NCBI GenBank assembly: GCA_900769735.1
Contig: CAAGHY010000014.1
Span: 1-12,279 of the forward strand
Direction of reading: 5' to 3'
DNA from: Rikenellaceae bacterium
GTDB taxonomy: Bacteria > Bacteroidota > Bacteroidia > Bacteroidales > UBA932
Length of the DNA: 12,279 nucleotides
In this document: positions 1 through 6,916 of the stretch, one piece after another
How positions within the stretch are numbered: the stretch's first letter is position 1
Layout: the number at the start of each line of letters is the position of its first letter
The notes under the pieces: model-generated
What the model was told of the DNA's origin: nothing
What the model saw: the letters and a program-made list of their open reading frames with translations, nothing else
Database searches by the model: none
Program-made: the position numbers and the translations under genes

Positions 1-21
1 TACACGACGCTCTTCCGATCT
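1..21. other. Illumina sequencing adapter left on contig end
   Basis: Bases 1-21 are identical to the last 21 bases of the Illumina TruSeq universal/read 1 adapter, beginning TACACGACGC and ending TTCCGATCT. This is synthetic sequence and not part of the genome. It sits at the extreme left edge, so the window begins at an assembly contig end where a read was not trimmed. Bases just inside it should also be distrusted, because they come from the end of an insert and may rest on a single read. The match is from memory of the adapter sequence, but it is exact over the full length and very unlikely to be chance. Confidence 0.97.
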
Positions 22-59
22 CCTGCTTACCACCCCACAACTTATCATCTCGCAAAATC
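22..59. other. Doubtful sequence between adapter and etfA homology
   Basis: This short stretch lies between the adapter and the last position where the etfA reading frame still looks like the family (codon at 60-62, the Gly of TVRPG). In the etfA frame it gives GDFAR-like residues and then two adjacent stop codons, although EtfA should continue for about 150 more residues. The frame shifted by one base is open across the whole stretch (reading roughly VILRDDKLWGGKQ), so a single-base error is possible. I do not recognise that peptide as the family's next segment, so a chimeric or low-quality read end is equally likely. Confidence 0.6.
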
Positions 60-572
60 ACCAGGGCGAACAGTTCCCATCTGAGGAGTGTGGTCAGGAC
101 ACTTAATGGTAGCCATCAAGTTACCACCAAATGCAGGACGGGTCATCATAAGTTTTCTAGCCTCCAATTTAGGATCTGAACCGTCTGAGATCTCAAGTTT
201 AGTACAGTCAGCAGTCAAACCTTTCTCCAATCTTGCAGAAAGTCTTGGAGCCAAGTCTCTACCAATTGTAGTAGCACCAAACAATACGATATCTGGATTC
301 ATAGCTGTAATAACCTGGTATACAGCCTGAGTATACTGCTCAGTTACATAATCTTTAAGCTCTGGAGCGTCAACTACGATAACATCATCAGCACCGTAAG
401 CGATCAACTCGTTAGCCTGATCAGCAATGTTATGGCCAGCGAAAATAGCAACTACTTTATCGCCCAAAACATCAGCCAAATCTCTTGCTTTGCCTATAAG
501 CTCTAGAGCAACAGGTTGGATAACACCCTCTCTCTGCTCTACGAATACATATACATTCTTATTGTTATTCAT
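45..572 (-). CDS. etfA: Electron transfer flavoprotein subunit alpha, truncated at contig end
   Basis: This is the N-terminal part of the alpha subunit of the electron transfer flavoprotein, which pairs with EtfB and passes electrons to the neighbouring acyl-CoA dehydrogenase. The 175 visible residues match domain I: a start like VYVFVEQREG, the ATTIGRDLAPRLSARL segment at about residues 100-114, GLTADCTKLEI at 118-128 and TRPAFGGNLMATI with PQMGTVRPG at 144-171. Family members are about 320-340 residues, so the whole C-terminal FAD-binding domain is missing. The apparent stop at 45-47 lies just inside adapter sequence (1-21) and in doubtful bases, so I read this as an assembly truncation, not a natural pseudogene. 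The supported homology covers 60-572. It starts 20 nt after the etfB stop, as the last visible gene of the operon. The family call is firm, and the 3' end is not real. Confidence 0.93.
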   Translation of the reverse strand: MNNNKNVYVFVEQREGVIQPVALELIGKARDLADVLGDKVVAIFAGHNIADQANELIAYGADDVIVVDAPELKDYVTEQYTQAVYQVITAMNPDIVLFGATTIGRDLAPRLSARLEKGLTADCTKLEISDGSDPKLEARKLMMTRPAFGGNLMATIKCPDHTPQMGTVRPGDFAR

Positions 573-592
573 TTCTTCTTAAGTTTTGGCGA

Positions 593-1372
593 TTAAATGA
601 TAAATTTCTCTTTAAGTTTGCTTACGATCAAGCCAACTGCCTGCTCAGCATCAACCTCGTGAACCTCACCAGCAGCTTTAACACCTTTGGTGAATGATTT
701 GTAAACTCTTGTACCTGAACCTTTCAAACCTAGCATCTCTAGAGGAAGGTTAACTTTCTCAACACCCCATACAGCTACTGGTTTGTCAAATGCGTCAACG
801 ATACCAGCTACGTTCATATAACGAGCTTTGAAACCGCTTGCAAGAGCAGTAAGAAGAACTGGACCAGCTACCTCAAGCATCTGGTATCCCTCCTCAGTCT
901 CTTTCTTAACAATGAATTTACCGTCTTTGTACTCAAGACCAGCAACGTAAGAAATCTGTGGAAGGCCAAGGTGCTCAGCAATCTGAGGACCTACCTGAGC
1001 TGTATCACCGTCAATTGCCTGTCTACCTGCAATGATCAAGTCATACTCAAGGTTTTTAAGAGCTGCAGCAATAGTGTGTGATGTAGCCAAAGTATCAGCA
1101 CCACCAAACTCTCTACCTGTTAGCAAAATAGCCTCGTCAGCACCCATAGCGTAAGCCTCTCTTAGGATAGCATCTGCCTGAGGAGGACCCATTGTAATAA
1201 CTGTTACATGAGCGCCATACTGATCTTTCAACTGAAGAGCCATCTCCAAGCCACCTTTATCATCTGGGTTCATAATGCTTGGAACGCCATCACGGATAAG
1301 TGTACCTGTTACAGGGTTAATTTTAATAACTGTAGTATCCGGTACCTGTTTAATACAAACTACTATTTTCAT
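593..1372 (-). CDS. etfB: Electron transfer flavoprotein subunit beta
   Basis: This is the beta subunit of the electron transfer flavoprotein, full length at 259 residues. With EtfA it should carry electrons for crotonyl-CoA reduction by the acyl-CoA dehydrogenase encoded just upstream. The start MKIVVCIKQVPDT and the segment GRQAIDGDTAQVGPQIAEHLG at residues 116-136 are family hallmarks; the DGDTAQVGP loop (121-129) binds the phosphates of AMP, or of a second FAD in electron-bifurcating members. Location beside a butyryl-CoA-type dehydrogenase in a fermenter suggests the bifurcating kind, which oxidises NADH and reduces both crotonyl-CoA and ferredoxin. That part is inference. The ATG lies 11 nt after the dehydrogenase stop. 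Lysine codons are almost all AAA (by hand count about 19 AAA to 1 AAG), as in other pathway enzymes here. Confidence 0.96.
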   Translation of the reverse strand: MKIVVCIKQVPDTTVIKINPVTGTLIRDGVPSIMNPDDKGGLEMALQLKDQYGAHVTVITMGPPQADAILREAYAMGADEAILLTGREFGGADTLATSHTIAAALKNLEYDLIIAGRQAIDGDTAQVGPQIAEHLGLPQISYVAGLEYKDGKFIVKKETEEGYQMLEVAGPVLLTALASGFKARYMNVAGIVDAFDKPVAVWGVEKVNLPLEMLGLKGSGTRVYKSFTKGVKAAGEVHEVDAEQAVGLIVSKLKEKFII

Positions 1373-1383
1373 ACTGTGTGATT

Positions 1384-2523
1384 TTACTTAAATAATTTTG
1401 CTGCAATTACCATTCTCTGTACCTCTGAAGTACCCTCGTAGATCTCGGTGATCTTAGCATCACGCATCATTCTCTCAACTGGATACTCTCTTGTGTAACC
1501 ATAACCGCCGTGGAACTGAACTGCTTTAGTTGTTACCTCCATTGCAGTCTCAGCAGCGAACAATTTACCCATAGCTGCATCAGCTGAGAAAGGCATACCC
1601 ATATCCTGTTTCCAAGCAGACTGTCTAACCAATAGACGGGCAGCCTGTACTTTAGTCTCAAGATCAGCCATCTGGAACTGAGTGTTCTGGAATGCAGAGA
1701 TTGATCTGCCAAACTGTTTTCTCTCTTTAGTATATTTAACAGTCTCATCCATAGCGCCCTGAGCGATACCAAGAGCCTGTGAAGCAATACCGATACGGCC
1801 ACCGTCCAAAGTTTTCATAGCAACTTTGAAGCCCTCGCCAATTTTACCTAGCATATTAGCTTTAGGAACGCGGCAGTTCTCAAAAATAAGCTCGCAAGTA
1901 GCAGAACCTCTGATACCTAGTTTGTGCTCTTTTTTACCAATTGAGAAACCAGGAGTACCAGCCTCTACAATGAAAGTAGTGATACCTTTGTTTCCTTTAG
2001 ATTTGTCAGTCATAGTTGCAACAACGTATACGTGTGCAGGACCGGCATTGGTAATGAAAATTTTGCTACCGTTAAGGATATAGTCATCACCATCCTCTAC
2101 AGCAGTTGTCTGCTGACCGGCAGCGTCAGTACCTGCGTTAGGCTCAGTTAGACCAAAAGCACCAATCCACTCGCCGCTGGCAAGTTTTGGAAGGTATTTC
2201 TGTTTCTGCTCCTCAGTACCGAACTCCCAAATTGGAGACATACACAATGAAGTGTGAGCTGAAAGAATTACACCGGTAGTAGCACATACTCTTGAAAGCT
2301 CCTCTACAGCTATAGAATACATGATATGGTCACCACCAGCACCACCATAATTTTTAGGAATGTAGATACCAAATAGACCTAGTTTAGCCATTTTCTCAAC
2401 GGTCTCCATAGGGAATCTCTCAGTATCATCCACCTCTGCAGCAAGAGGTTTTACCTCTTTCTCAGCAAACTCTCTGATCATTTGCTGGAACAATTGCTGT
2501 GTTTTAGTAAGTCCGAAATTCAT
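1384..2523 (-). CDS. bcd: Short-chain (butyryl-CoA type) acyl-CoA dehydrogenase
   Basis: This is an FAD-dependent acyl-CoA dehydrogenase of 379 residues, the usual length. In this setting it most likely runs in the reductive direction, crotonyl-CoA to butyryl-CoA, with electrons from EtfAB encoded directly downstream. Visible hallmarks are the flavin/substrate motif AFGLTEPNAGTDA at about 122-134, the ERKQFGRSISAFQ segment in the C-terminal helical domain, and the C-terminal ITEIYEGTSEVQR. In that last motif Glu363 is at the position of the catalytic base (Glu367 in Megasphaera butyryl-CoA dehydrogenase). It begins 10 nt after the atoA stop. Substrate chain length cannot be proven from sequence, but the neighbouring crotonyl-CoA-forming enzymes argue strongly for a C4 substrate. 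The symbol is by function and context; acdA or acd would also be used. Confidence 0.94.
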   Translation of the reverse strand: MNFGLTKTQQLFQQMIREFAEKEVKPLAAEVDDTERFPMETVEKMAKLGLFGIYIPKNYGGAGGDHIMYSIAVEELSRVCATTGVILSAHTSLCMSPIWEFGTEEQKQKYLPKLASGEWIGAFGLTEPNAGTDAAGQQTTAVEDGDDYILNGSKIFITNAGPAHVYVVATMTDKSKGNKGITTFIVEAGTPGFSIGKKEHKLGIRGSATCELIFENCRVPKANMLGKIGEGFKVAMKTLDGGRIGIASQALGIAQGAMDETVKYTKERKQFGRSISAFQNTQFQMADLETKVQAARLLVRQSAWKQDMGMPFSADAAMGKLFAAETAMEVTTKAVQFHGGYGYTREYPVERMMRDAKITEIYEGTSEVQRMVIAAKLFK

Positions 2524-2533
2524 ACTTTGTTAT

Positions 2534-3196
2534 TTAATTTAAGTTAACCTGTTTTAAGTTTTCAGAAATGATTAGCTTAGCCTCTGTAGCCTCCTGAACC
2601 TGCTCTACAGTAAATTCAGGGTTAATCTCAGTAAGCATAATACCGTCTGGAGTAATCTCCATTACACCCATCTCAGTGATGATCATATTTACCTGACCTG
2701 CAGCTGTAAGCGGAAGGCGGCATTTTTTAAGGATCTTGTGGTTTCCTTTAGCTGTGTGCTCCATAGTAAGGATAACCTTCTTTGCACCAACCAACAAGTC
2801 CATAGCACCACCCATACCAGGGGTTTTCTTTCCAGGGATCATCCAGTTAGCCAAGTCACCTTTCTCATCAACCTCAAGAGCGCCAAGGAAAGTTACGTTA
2901 ACGTGACCGCCTCTGATAACGCCAAAGCTTGTAGCTGAATCAAAAGAAGCTGCTCCAGGCATATAAGTGATGTAACCACCACCTGCATTTACCCAATGCG
3001 GATCCTCAGTACCCTCAGCAGGAGTTGGACCCATACCAAGCAAACCGTTCTCAGACTGCAATGTAACGCTTACACCCTCTGGAAGGTAGTTAGGGATAAT
3101 GGTAGGCAAACCAATACCCAAGTTCACTACATCACCGTCTTTAATCTCTAGAGCTGCCCTTTTGGCAATGAATTCTCTAATTTGATTTTTGTCCAT
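2534..3196 (-). CDS. atoA: Butyrate-acetoacetate CoA-transferase subunit B (beta)
   Basis: This is the beta subunit of a family I 3-oxoacid CoA-transferase, 220 residues and full length. It carries the catalytic glutamate: SENG at residues 48-51, with Glu49 forming the glutamyl-CoA thioester, followed by the typical GLLGMGPTP. NLGIGLPT at 25-32 and a glycine-rich GMGGAMDLLVGAKK segment are also family features. It should work with the alpha subunit AtoD, encoded at the other end of the window, to move CoA from butyryl-CoA to acetoacetate, releasing butyrate as the end product. The substrate choice is inferred from the pathway, since related enzymes use succinyl-CoA or acetyl-CoA. The ATG is 17 nt after the kamE stop and 10 nt separate its stop from the dehydrogenase gene. 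The two subunits are usually adjacent; here eight genes lie between them. Confidence 0.95.
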   Translation of the reverse strand: MDKNQIREFIAKRAALEIKDGDVVNLGIGLPTIIPNYLPEGVSVTLQSENGLLGMGPTPAEGTEDPHWVNAGGGYITYMPGAASFDSATSFGVIRGGHVNVTFLGALEVDEKGDLANWMIPGKKTPGMGGAMDLLVGAKKVILTMEHTAKGNHKILKKCRLPLTAAGQVNMIITEMGVMEITPDGIMLTEINPEFTVEQVQEATEAKLIISENLKQVNLN

Positions 3197-3213
3197 AATG
3201 TATTAAGTTAGTT

Positions 3214-4002
3214 TTATTTGCTGTTTCTTTTCACAAACTCCTGAGCTACAAATGAAGCAACGTCATCTGCGTATGTGTTTGCACCAAAACCTGCATCGTA
3301 ACCAAGCTCTTTAGCAAGCTCGTGGCTGATTCTAGGACCACCGCAAACAATGATCATCTTGTCTCTCAAGCCCTCAGCCTCCATAAGCTCAATAAGCTCG
3401 GTAAGGTTCTGGATGTGAACATCTTTCTGTGTTACAGTCTGTGAAACCAATAGAGCGTCCGCTTTAAGCTCAATAGCTTTAGCAAGGAACTCCTCATTTG
3501 GAACCTGGCTACCCAAGTTGTAAGCCTCCACCATATCATATCTCTCCAAACCGTAGTGACCTGCATAACCTTTCATGTTCATGATAGCGTCAATACCTAC
3601 AGTATGGGCATCAGTACCTGTACTGGCACCAACAAGAACAAGTTTTCTTCCAACGTTCTCCTTGATGTACTCGTCGCACTCGTGCATATCCATAGTGTTG
3701 CTCTCTACTTTTGGAACGTAGATGTTTGAGTAATCTACAGTATGTGTAAGGTTACCGTAGCAGTTGAAGAATGTAAAGCCTGGAGTAAGCTCGTTTGCAA
3801 ATGCAACAAGTGGATTCTCAAAACCCATTTTCTTCATAAGAAGCTTTGCAGCCTCCTCAGCCTCAGCACCGTTAGGAACTGGTAGTGTAAAGCTCACCTG
3901 AACTTTACCGTCGTTCATTGTATCACCGTAAGGTTTTACTTTTGTCAAATCAAGTGTCTGGTCAAAATCTTTTGCCGACATTGAATATAGTCCCCCTGCC
4001 AT
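3214..4002 (-). CDS. kamE: Lysine 5,6-aminomutase beta subunit (B12- and PLP-binding)
   Basis: This is the small subunit of the adenosylcobalamin- and PLP-dependent aminomutase that moves the terminal amino group of beta-lysine (or D-lysine) to carbon 5. It has 262 residues. The cobalamin motif DxHxxG is at residues 131-136 (DAHTVG), with His133 as the lower axial cobalt ligand. Lys144, in MNMKG, is at the position of the lysine that binds PLP as an internal aldimine; both numbers agree with the characterised Clostridium sticklandii enzyme as I remember it. LLVSQT (185-190) and VCGGPR (219-224) are the other usual contacts of the Rossmann-like B12 domain. The N-terminal part, before about residue 110, contains the dimerisation region. 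Its ATG follows the kamD stop by only 2 nt, which fits coupled translation of the two subunits. Confidence 0.97.
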   Translation of the reverse strand: MAGGLYSMSAKDFDQTLDLTKVKPYGDTMNDGKVQVSFTLPVPNGAEAEEAAKLLMKKMGFENPLVAFANELTPGFTFFNCYGNLTHTVDYSNIYVPKVESNTMDMHECDEYIKENVGRKLVLVGASTGTDAHTVGIDAIMNMKGYAGHYGLERYDMVEAYNLGSQVPNEEFLAKAIELKADALLVSQTVTQKDVHIQNLTELIELMEAEGLRDKMIIVCGGPRISHELAKELGYDAGFGANTYADDVASFVAQEFVKRNSK

Positions 4003-4004
4003 TG

Positions 4005-5558
4005 TTATTTTCTCCCTTTCATTAAGTTAATAAATGGATTCATATAGTTGGCTCCTTTCTCTACAACGCCATCCAAACCTTTACCGCCAACTCTGCTTCT
4101 CTTAACATCACCAAAGATACCTTTCTCCAATGCGTTGAACAATCCCTCTGAAGTCATCTGCTCCAAAAGTGCAATTGCATTGTCAAGAACCTCTTTAGCT
4201 CTGTTTCTGATGATACCGCCCTCTTTGAACTCCATCTCGTCGCCAATGCTCTTCATATTGTTGAAGATGTATTTTGCATTCTCAATAGACAAGAAACGGT
4301 CGCTCATGAATGGAGTGTGGATTGCCTCAGTAGGCATACCAAGAAGCTGAAGACCCTGGCTTGTCCAGATACCAATCATATTGAACAATGCATCCTGCAA
4401 GTGACCTCTGAAGATGTTACCGGTCATGAATTTTGTAGGAGGCATATATTTAAGCGGTGCTTTAGGGAAGATTTCTCTTGCCATCTGAGCCTGTGCAAGC
4501 TCGTACAAGAAACCGTTCTCCAACATTGGATCCATCTCAAATGCGTGGCCAAGACCCATCTGCTCCTCTGGAAGACCTGCCAATAGAGCCAACTGCTCGT
4601 TGATAAGGTCTGAAGCAAGAACTGTATGAGCTGCCTCCACTGCATCTGCAGTAGTAAGGTAGTTATCCTCACCGGTATTGATGATTACACCTGCAAAACC
4701 GTTGATAACTCTACTCATGAACTGGTCAACAAGTGTTCTCTGCATGTTGATATCACGGAACAAGATACCGTAAAGAGCGTCATTCAACATAACGTCAAGA
4801 CCCTCAAACGCACCCATGATAGCAATCTCAGGCATACACAAACCAGAGCAGTAGTTACATACTCTGATGTATCTTCCAAGCTCCTCACCAACTTTGTCCA
4901 TTGCCTCACGCATGATCTTGAAGTTGGCCTGAGTAGCGTAAGTACCACCGAATCCCTCAGTTGTAACACCGTAAGGAACGTAGTCCAACAAGCTCTGGCC
5001 GGTAGTTCTGATAACCGCAATGATATCAGCACCCTGTCTTGCAGCAGCCTCAGCCTGAACAACATCCTCATAAATGTTACCTGTAGCAACAATTACATAC
5101 AAGTAAGGTTTTGGACCCTCACCAATTGTGTTAAGGTAGTTCTCCCTTCTCTCTCTTCTAGCTCTGATCTTTGCAATGCTAGCGTCAATAACAGGCTGAA
5201 GAACTGCCTCAATTGCTGCTTTGTCAGCAACCTCTATCTTAGTAAGATCCAAAGTACCGGTTGCAACTTTCTCTGCAACCTCCTGAGGAGTAAGACCGGT
5301 GTTAACCATAGCATTAGCTATATAGAAAAGAACACCCTCTCCTAGAACGCCTTTAGATTTAAGGTCATCAACAACTACGTTTGGAAGCGGAACCTGATTC
5401 TCGTCAACTCCGTCAATTCCCATAAGTCTACACAATGTACGCTCAACAGCTACAGTTGTCTTAGACTCAACAAAAGCCTGAACCTCATTGGCAATATCCT
5501 TTGCCAACGATTTTGCGTGCTCAACCTTTTTAAAATCCAATCCTAATTTACTCTGCAT
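4005..5558 (-). CDS. kamD: Lysine 5,6-aminomutase alpha subunit
   Basis: This is the large, TIM-barrel subunit of lysine 5,6-aminomutase, which converts L-beta-lysine to (3S,5S)-3,5-diaminohexanoate by a radical mechanism. The length of 517 residues is typical. The residues that, in the known structure, hold PLP and substrate from the alpha subunit are present at the same numbers as I recall them: Arg184 in AVIRTTGQS, Ser238 in NYCSGLCMPE, Tyr263 and Arg268 in ALYGILFRD. The segment around 200-210 (EGFGGTYATQ) is strongly conserved in the family. It forms a tight pair with kamE (2 nt gap) and follows the reactivase gene kamC by 11 nt. The encoded protein lacks a cobalamin motif, as expected, because that lies in KamE. 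Confidence 0.97.
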   Translation of the reverse strand: MQSKLGLDFKKVEHAKSLAKDIANEVQAFVESKTTVAVERTLCRLMGIDGVDENQVPLPNVVVDDLKSKGVLGEGVLFYIANAMVNTGLTPQEVAEKVATGTLDLTKIEVADKAAIEAVLQPVIDASIAKIRARRERRENYLNTIGEGPKPYLYVIVATGNIYEDVVQAEAAARQGADIIAVIRTTGQSLLDYVPYGVTTEGFGGTYATQANFKIMREAMDKVGEELGRYIRVCNYCSGLCMPEIAIMGAFEGLDVMLNDALYGILFRDINMQRTLVDQFMSRVINGFAGVIINTGEDNYLTTADAVEAAHTVLASDLINEQLALLAGLPEEQMGLGHAFEMDPMLENGFLYELAQAQMAREIFPKAPLKYMPPTKFMTGNIFRGHLQDALFNMIGIWTSQGLQLLGMPTEAIHTPFMSDRFLSIENAKYIFNNMKSIGDEMEFKEGGIIRNRAKEVLDNAIALLEQMTSEGLFNALEKGIFGDVKRSRVGGKGLDGVVEKGANYMNPFINLMKGRK

Positions 5559-5569
5559 ATAATTGTATG

Positions 5570-6916
5570 TTAGTTATTTAAGTTTCGTTTTGTACATTCA
5601 ATCCACTGAGGGTCAATTCCAAGGCTCTCCGCAATTGCAACAGCCTCGTGAGGGACATCCCCGCAATGGGTAATTTCAAGGGTATAATCCATCACACCAT
5701 TCCTCAAACCTTTAACCCTGTACCGTTTCACACTTTCGTTTCCAATATTATAGTGGGTAGTAAGGACAAAACCTCCCTTCACATTACCAATCACCTCAAG
5801 CAAGCCCTCTACCAAAGCAGTACCCTCCACCGGGTTTGTAGTCCTTGCAGGCTCATCCACAAGGGCCAGGATGCTCTGTCCACCCCTTATTTTTCTGATT
5901 ACAGCATCAATCGCAAGAATCTCCCCTGCAAAAGAAGAAACTCCCTTAACAATGCTCTGCTCATCCCCTATACATAGGGCAACCTCCTCCACCAAATTCA
6001 CGCAACAGTCGTGCGCAGCCACTCCAAAACCAAATTGCGCCAAAAGCTGGTTCAAAGCCAATGACTTGAGAACCACACTCTTGCCACCCATATTGGCACC
6101 AATGATAGTAACCGGCTCCCTCTCAAAAGCAATGTCAACAGGCATATACTCCCTACCCTGCTGCACAAGCACATCCTTCACCGCCGGATTGAACATCCCG
6201 TTATAGAATGTCTCACCATCCTCCACAATCACAGGGAAACACAATCCCATCTTCCTCATCTGCGCCGCCTTGGCAATAAGAATATCCAAAAATGAAAGAT
6301 TCCTCAAAGCCAAAACCAAATCCCCTCCAAATTCCTTCAATCTTCCCGACAGTTCCTCTCTTACCTCCAACTCCAGATCAGCATTCCTCTGCAATAGAAC
6401 AGCAAGCTCAGCCCTTTTGTCATCGGGAAGCTCCTCACCATTTCCCTGAAGAAGTCTCATCTGTTTTCTCACATCCTTAAGTTCCTCAGAATATGAGTCA
6501 TACACATAAAATGACGGAATATTCAACTTGTCGGGATCAAGAATATCCACCACCTTATCCAATTCAGGCAAACCAACTGCAACAATATGCTCCTGCTGAA
6601 GAAGTTCCCTTACCTCACCGGAAACAATTGCCAGATACTTTACCTCAAAAAGCTCAATGTCATCAAGAGTTGCCCCCTCCTGCAATCTGCCCAATGTAGT
6701 CTGGATATCCTTCAGACACATAAGCTTGTGCGCTATACGGGTACAATCCTTGTCATAAATCTCATTCAGTCTGCGGTAATGGAAATCCAGCTCCCTCTTG
6801 GATGTCATCATCTCCCCTGCCATAAGCATCTTTCTGCCACACGGAGACATAATCTCCAGTGTATCATACATATATCTTATGCCACAATCTATATCTAAAG
6901 CAGACTTAAATGTCAT
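5570..6916 (-). CDS. kamC: KamC, MutS-like ATPase of the lysine 5,6-aminomutase reactivase
   Basis: This is a 448-residue protein with a MutS-type ABC ATPase domain at its C-terminal half and no mismatch-recognition domain. Visible motifs are Walker A GANMGGKS (273-280), the MutS-like signature SSFAGE (327-332), Walker B ILALVDE (349-355) and the His switch TTH (386-388). Residues about 40-220 look helical, like a MutS core/lever region. Its place between kamB and kamD points to the reactivating factor that uses ATP to release damaged cobalamin from inactivated lysine 5,6-aminomutase. That role is reported for KamB/KamC as I recall; a role in DNA repair is unlikely. The start overlaps the kamB end by 11 nt. 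Codon use differs from pathway enzymes: by hand count about 18 of 24 lysines are AAG. Older annotations may call it a MutS-related protein. Confidence 0.9.
   Translation of the reverse strand: MTFKSALDIDCGIRYMYDTLEIMSPCGRKMLMAGEMMTSKRELDFHYRRLNEIYDKDCTRIAHKLMCLKDIQTTLGRLQEGATLDDIELFEVKYLAIVSGEVRELLQQEHIVAVGLPELDKVVDILDPDKLNIPSFYVYDSYSEELKDVRKQMRLLQGNGEELPDDKRAELAVLLQRNADLELEVREELSGRLKEFGGDLVLALRNLSFLDILIAKAAQMRKMGLCFPVIVEDGETFYNGMFNPAVKDVLVQQGREYMPVDIAFEREPVTIIGANMGGKSVVLKSLALNQLLAQFGFGVAAHDCCVNLVEEVALCIGDEQSIVKGVSSFAGEILAIDAVIRKIRGGQSILALVDEPARTTNPVEGTALVEGLLEVIGNVKGGFVLTTHYNIGNESVKRYRVKGLRNGVMDYTLEITHCGDVPHEAVAIAESLGIDPQWIECTKRNLNN

Noticed and set aside
45..572. etfA as a natural pseudogene or a genuinely short EtfA.
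   Set aside because: The loss of homology coincides with adapter sequence at the contig end, so an assembly artefact explains it fully.
4626..5345. Long open frame on the plus strand (239 codons) opposite kamD.
   Set aside because: It is antisense to a gene with clear family motifs, its protein is rich in Ser, Asn and Cys with no recognisable domain, and it follows from the strong codon bias of kamD. Shorter plus-strand frames opposite the other genes are rejected for the same reason.
5570..6916. A DNA mismatch repair gene (mutS) within a metabolic operon.
   Set aside because: Only the ATPase half resembles MutS, the mismatch-recognition domain is absent, and the gene lies between kamB and kamD in the order known for the aminomutase reactivase.
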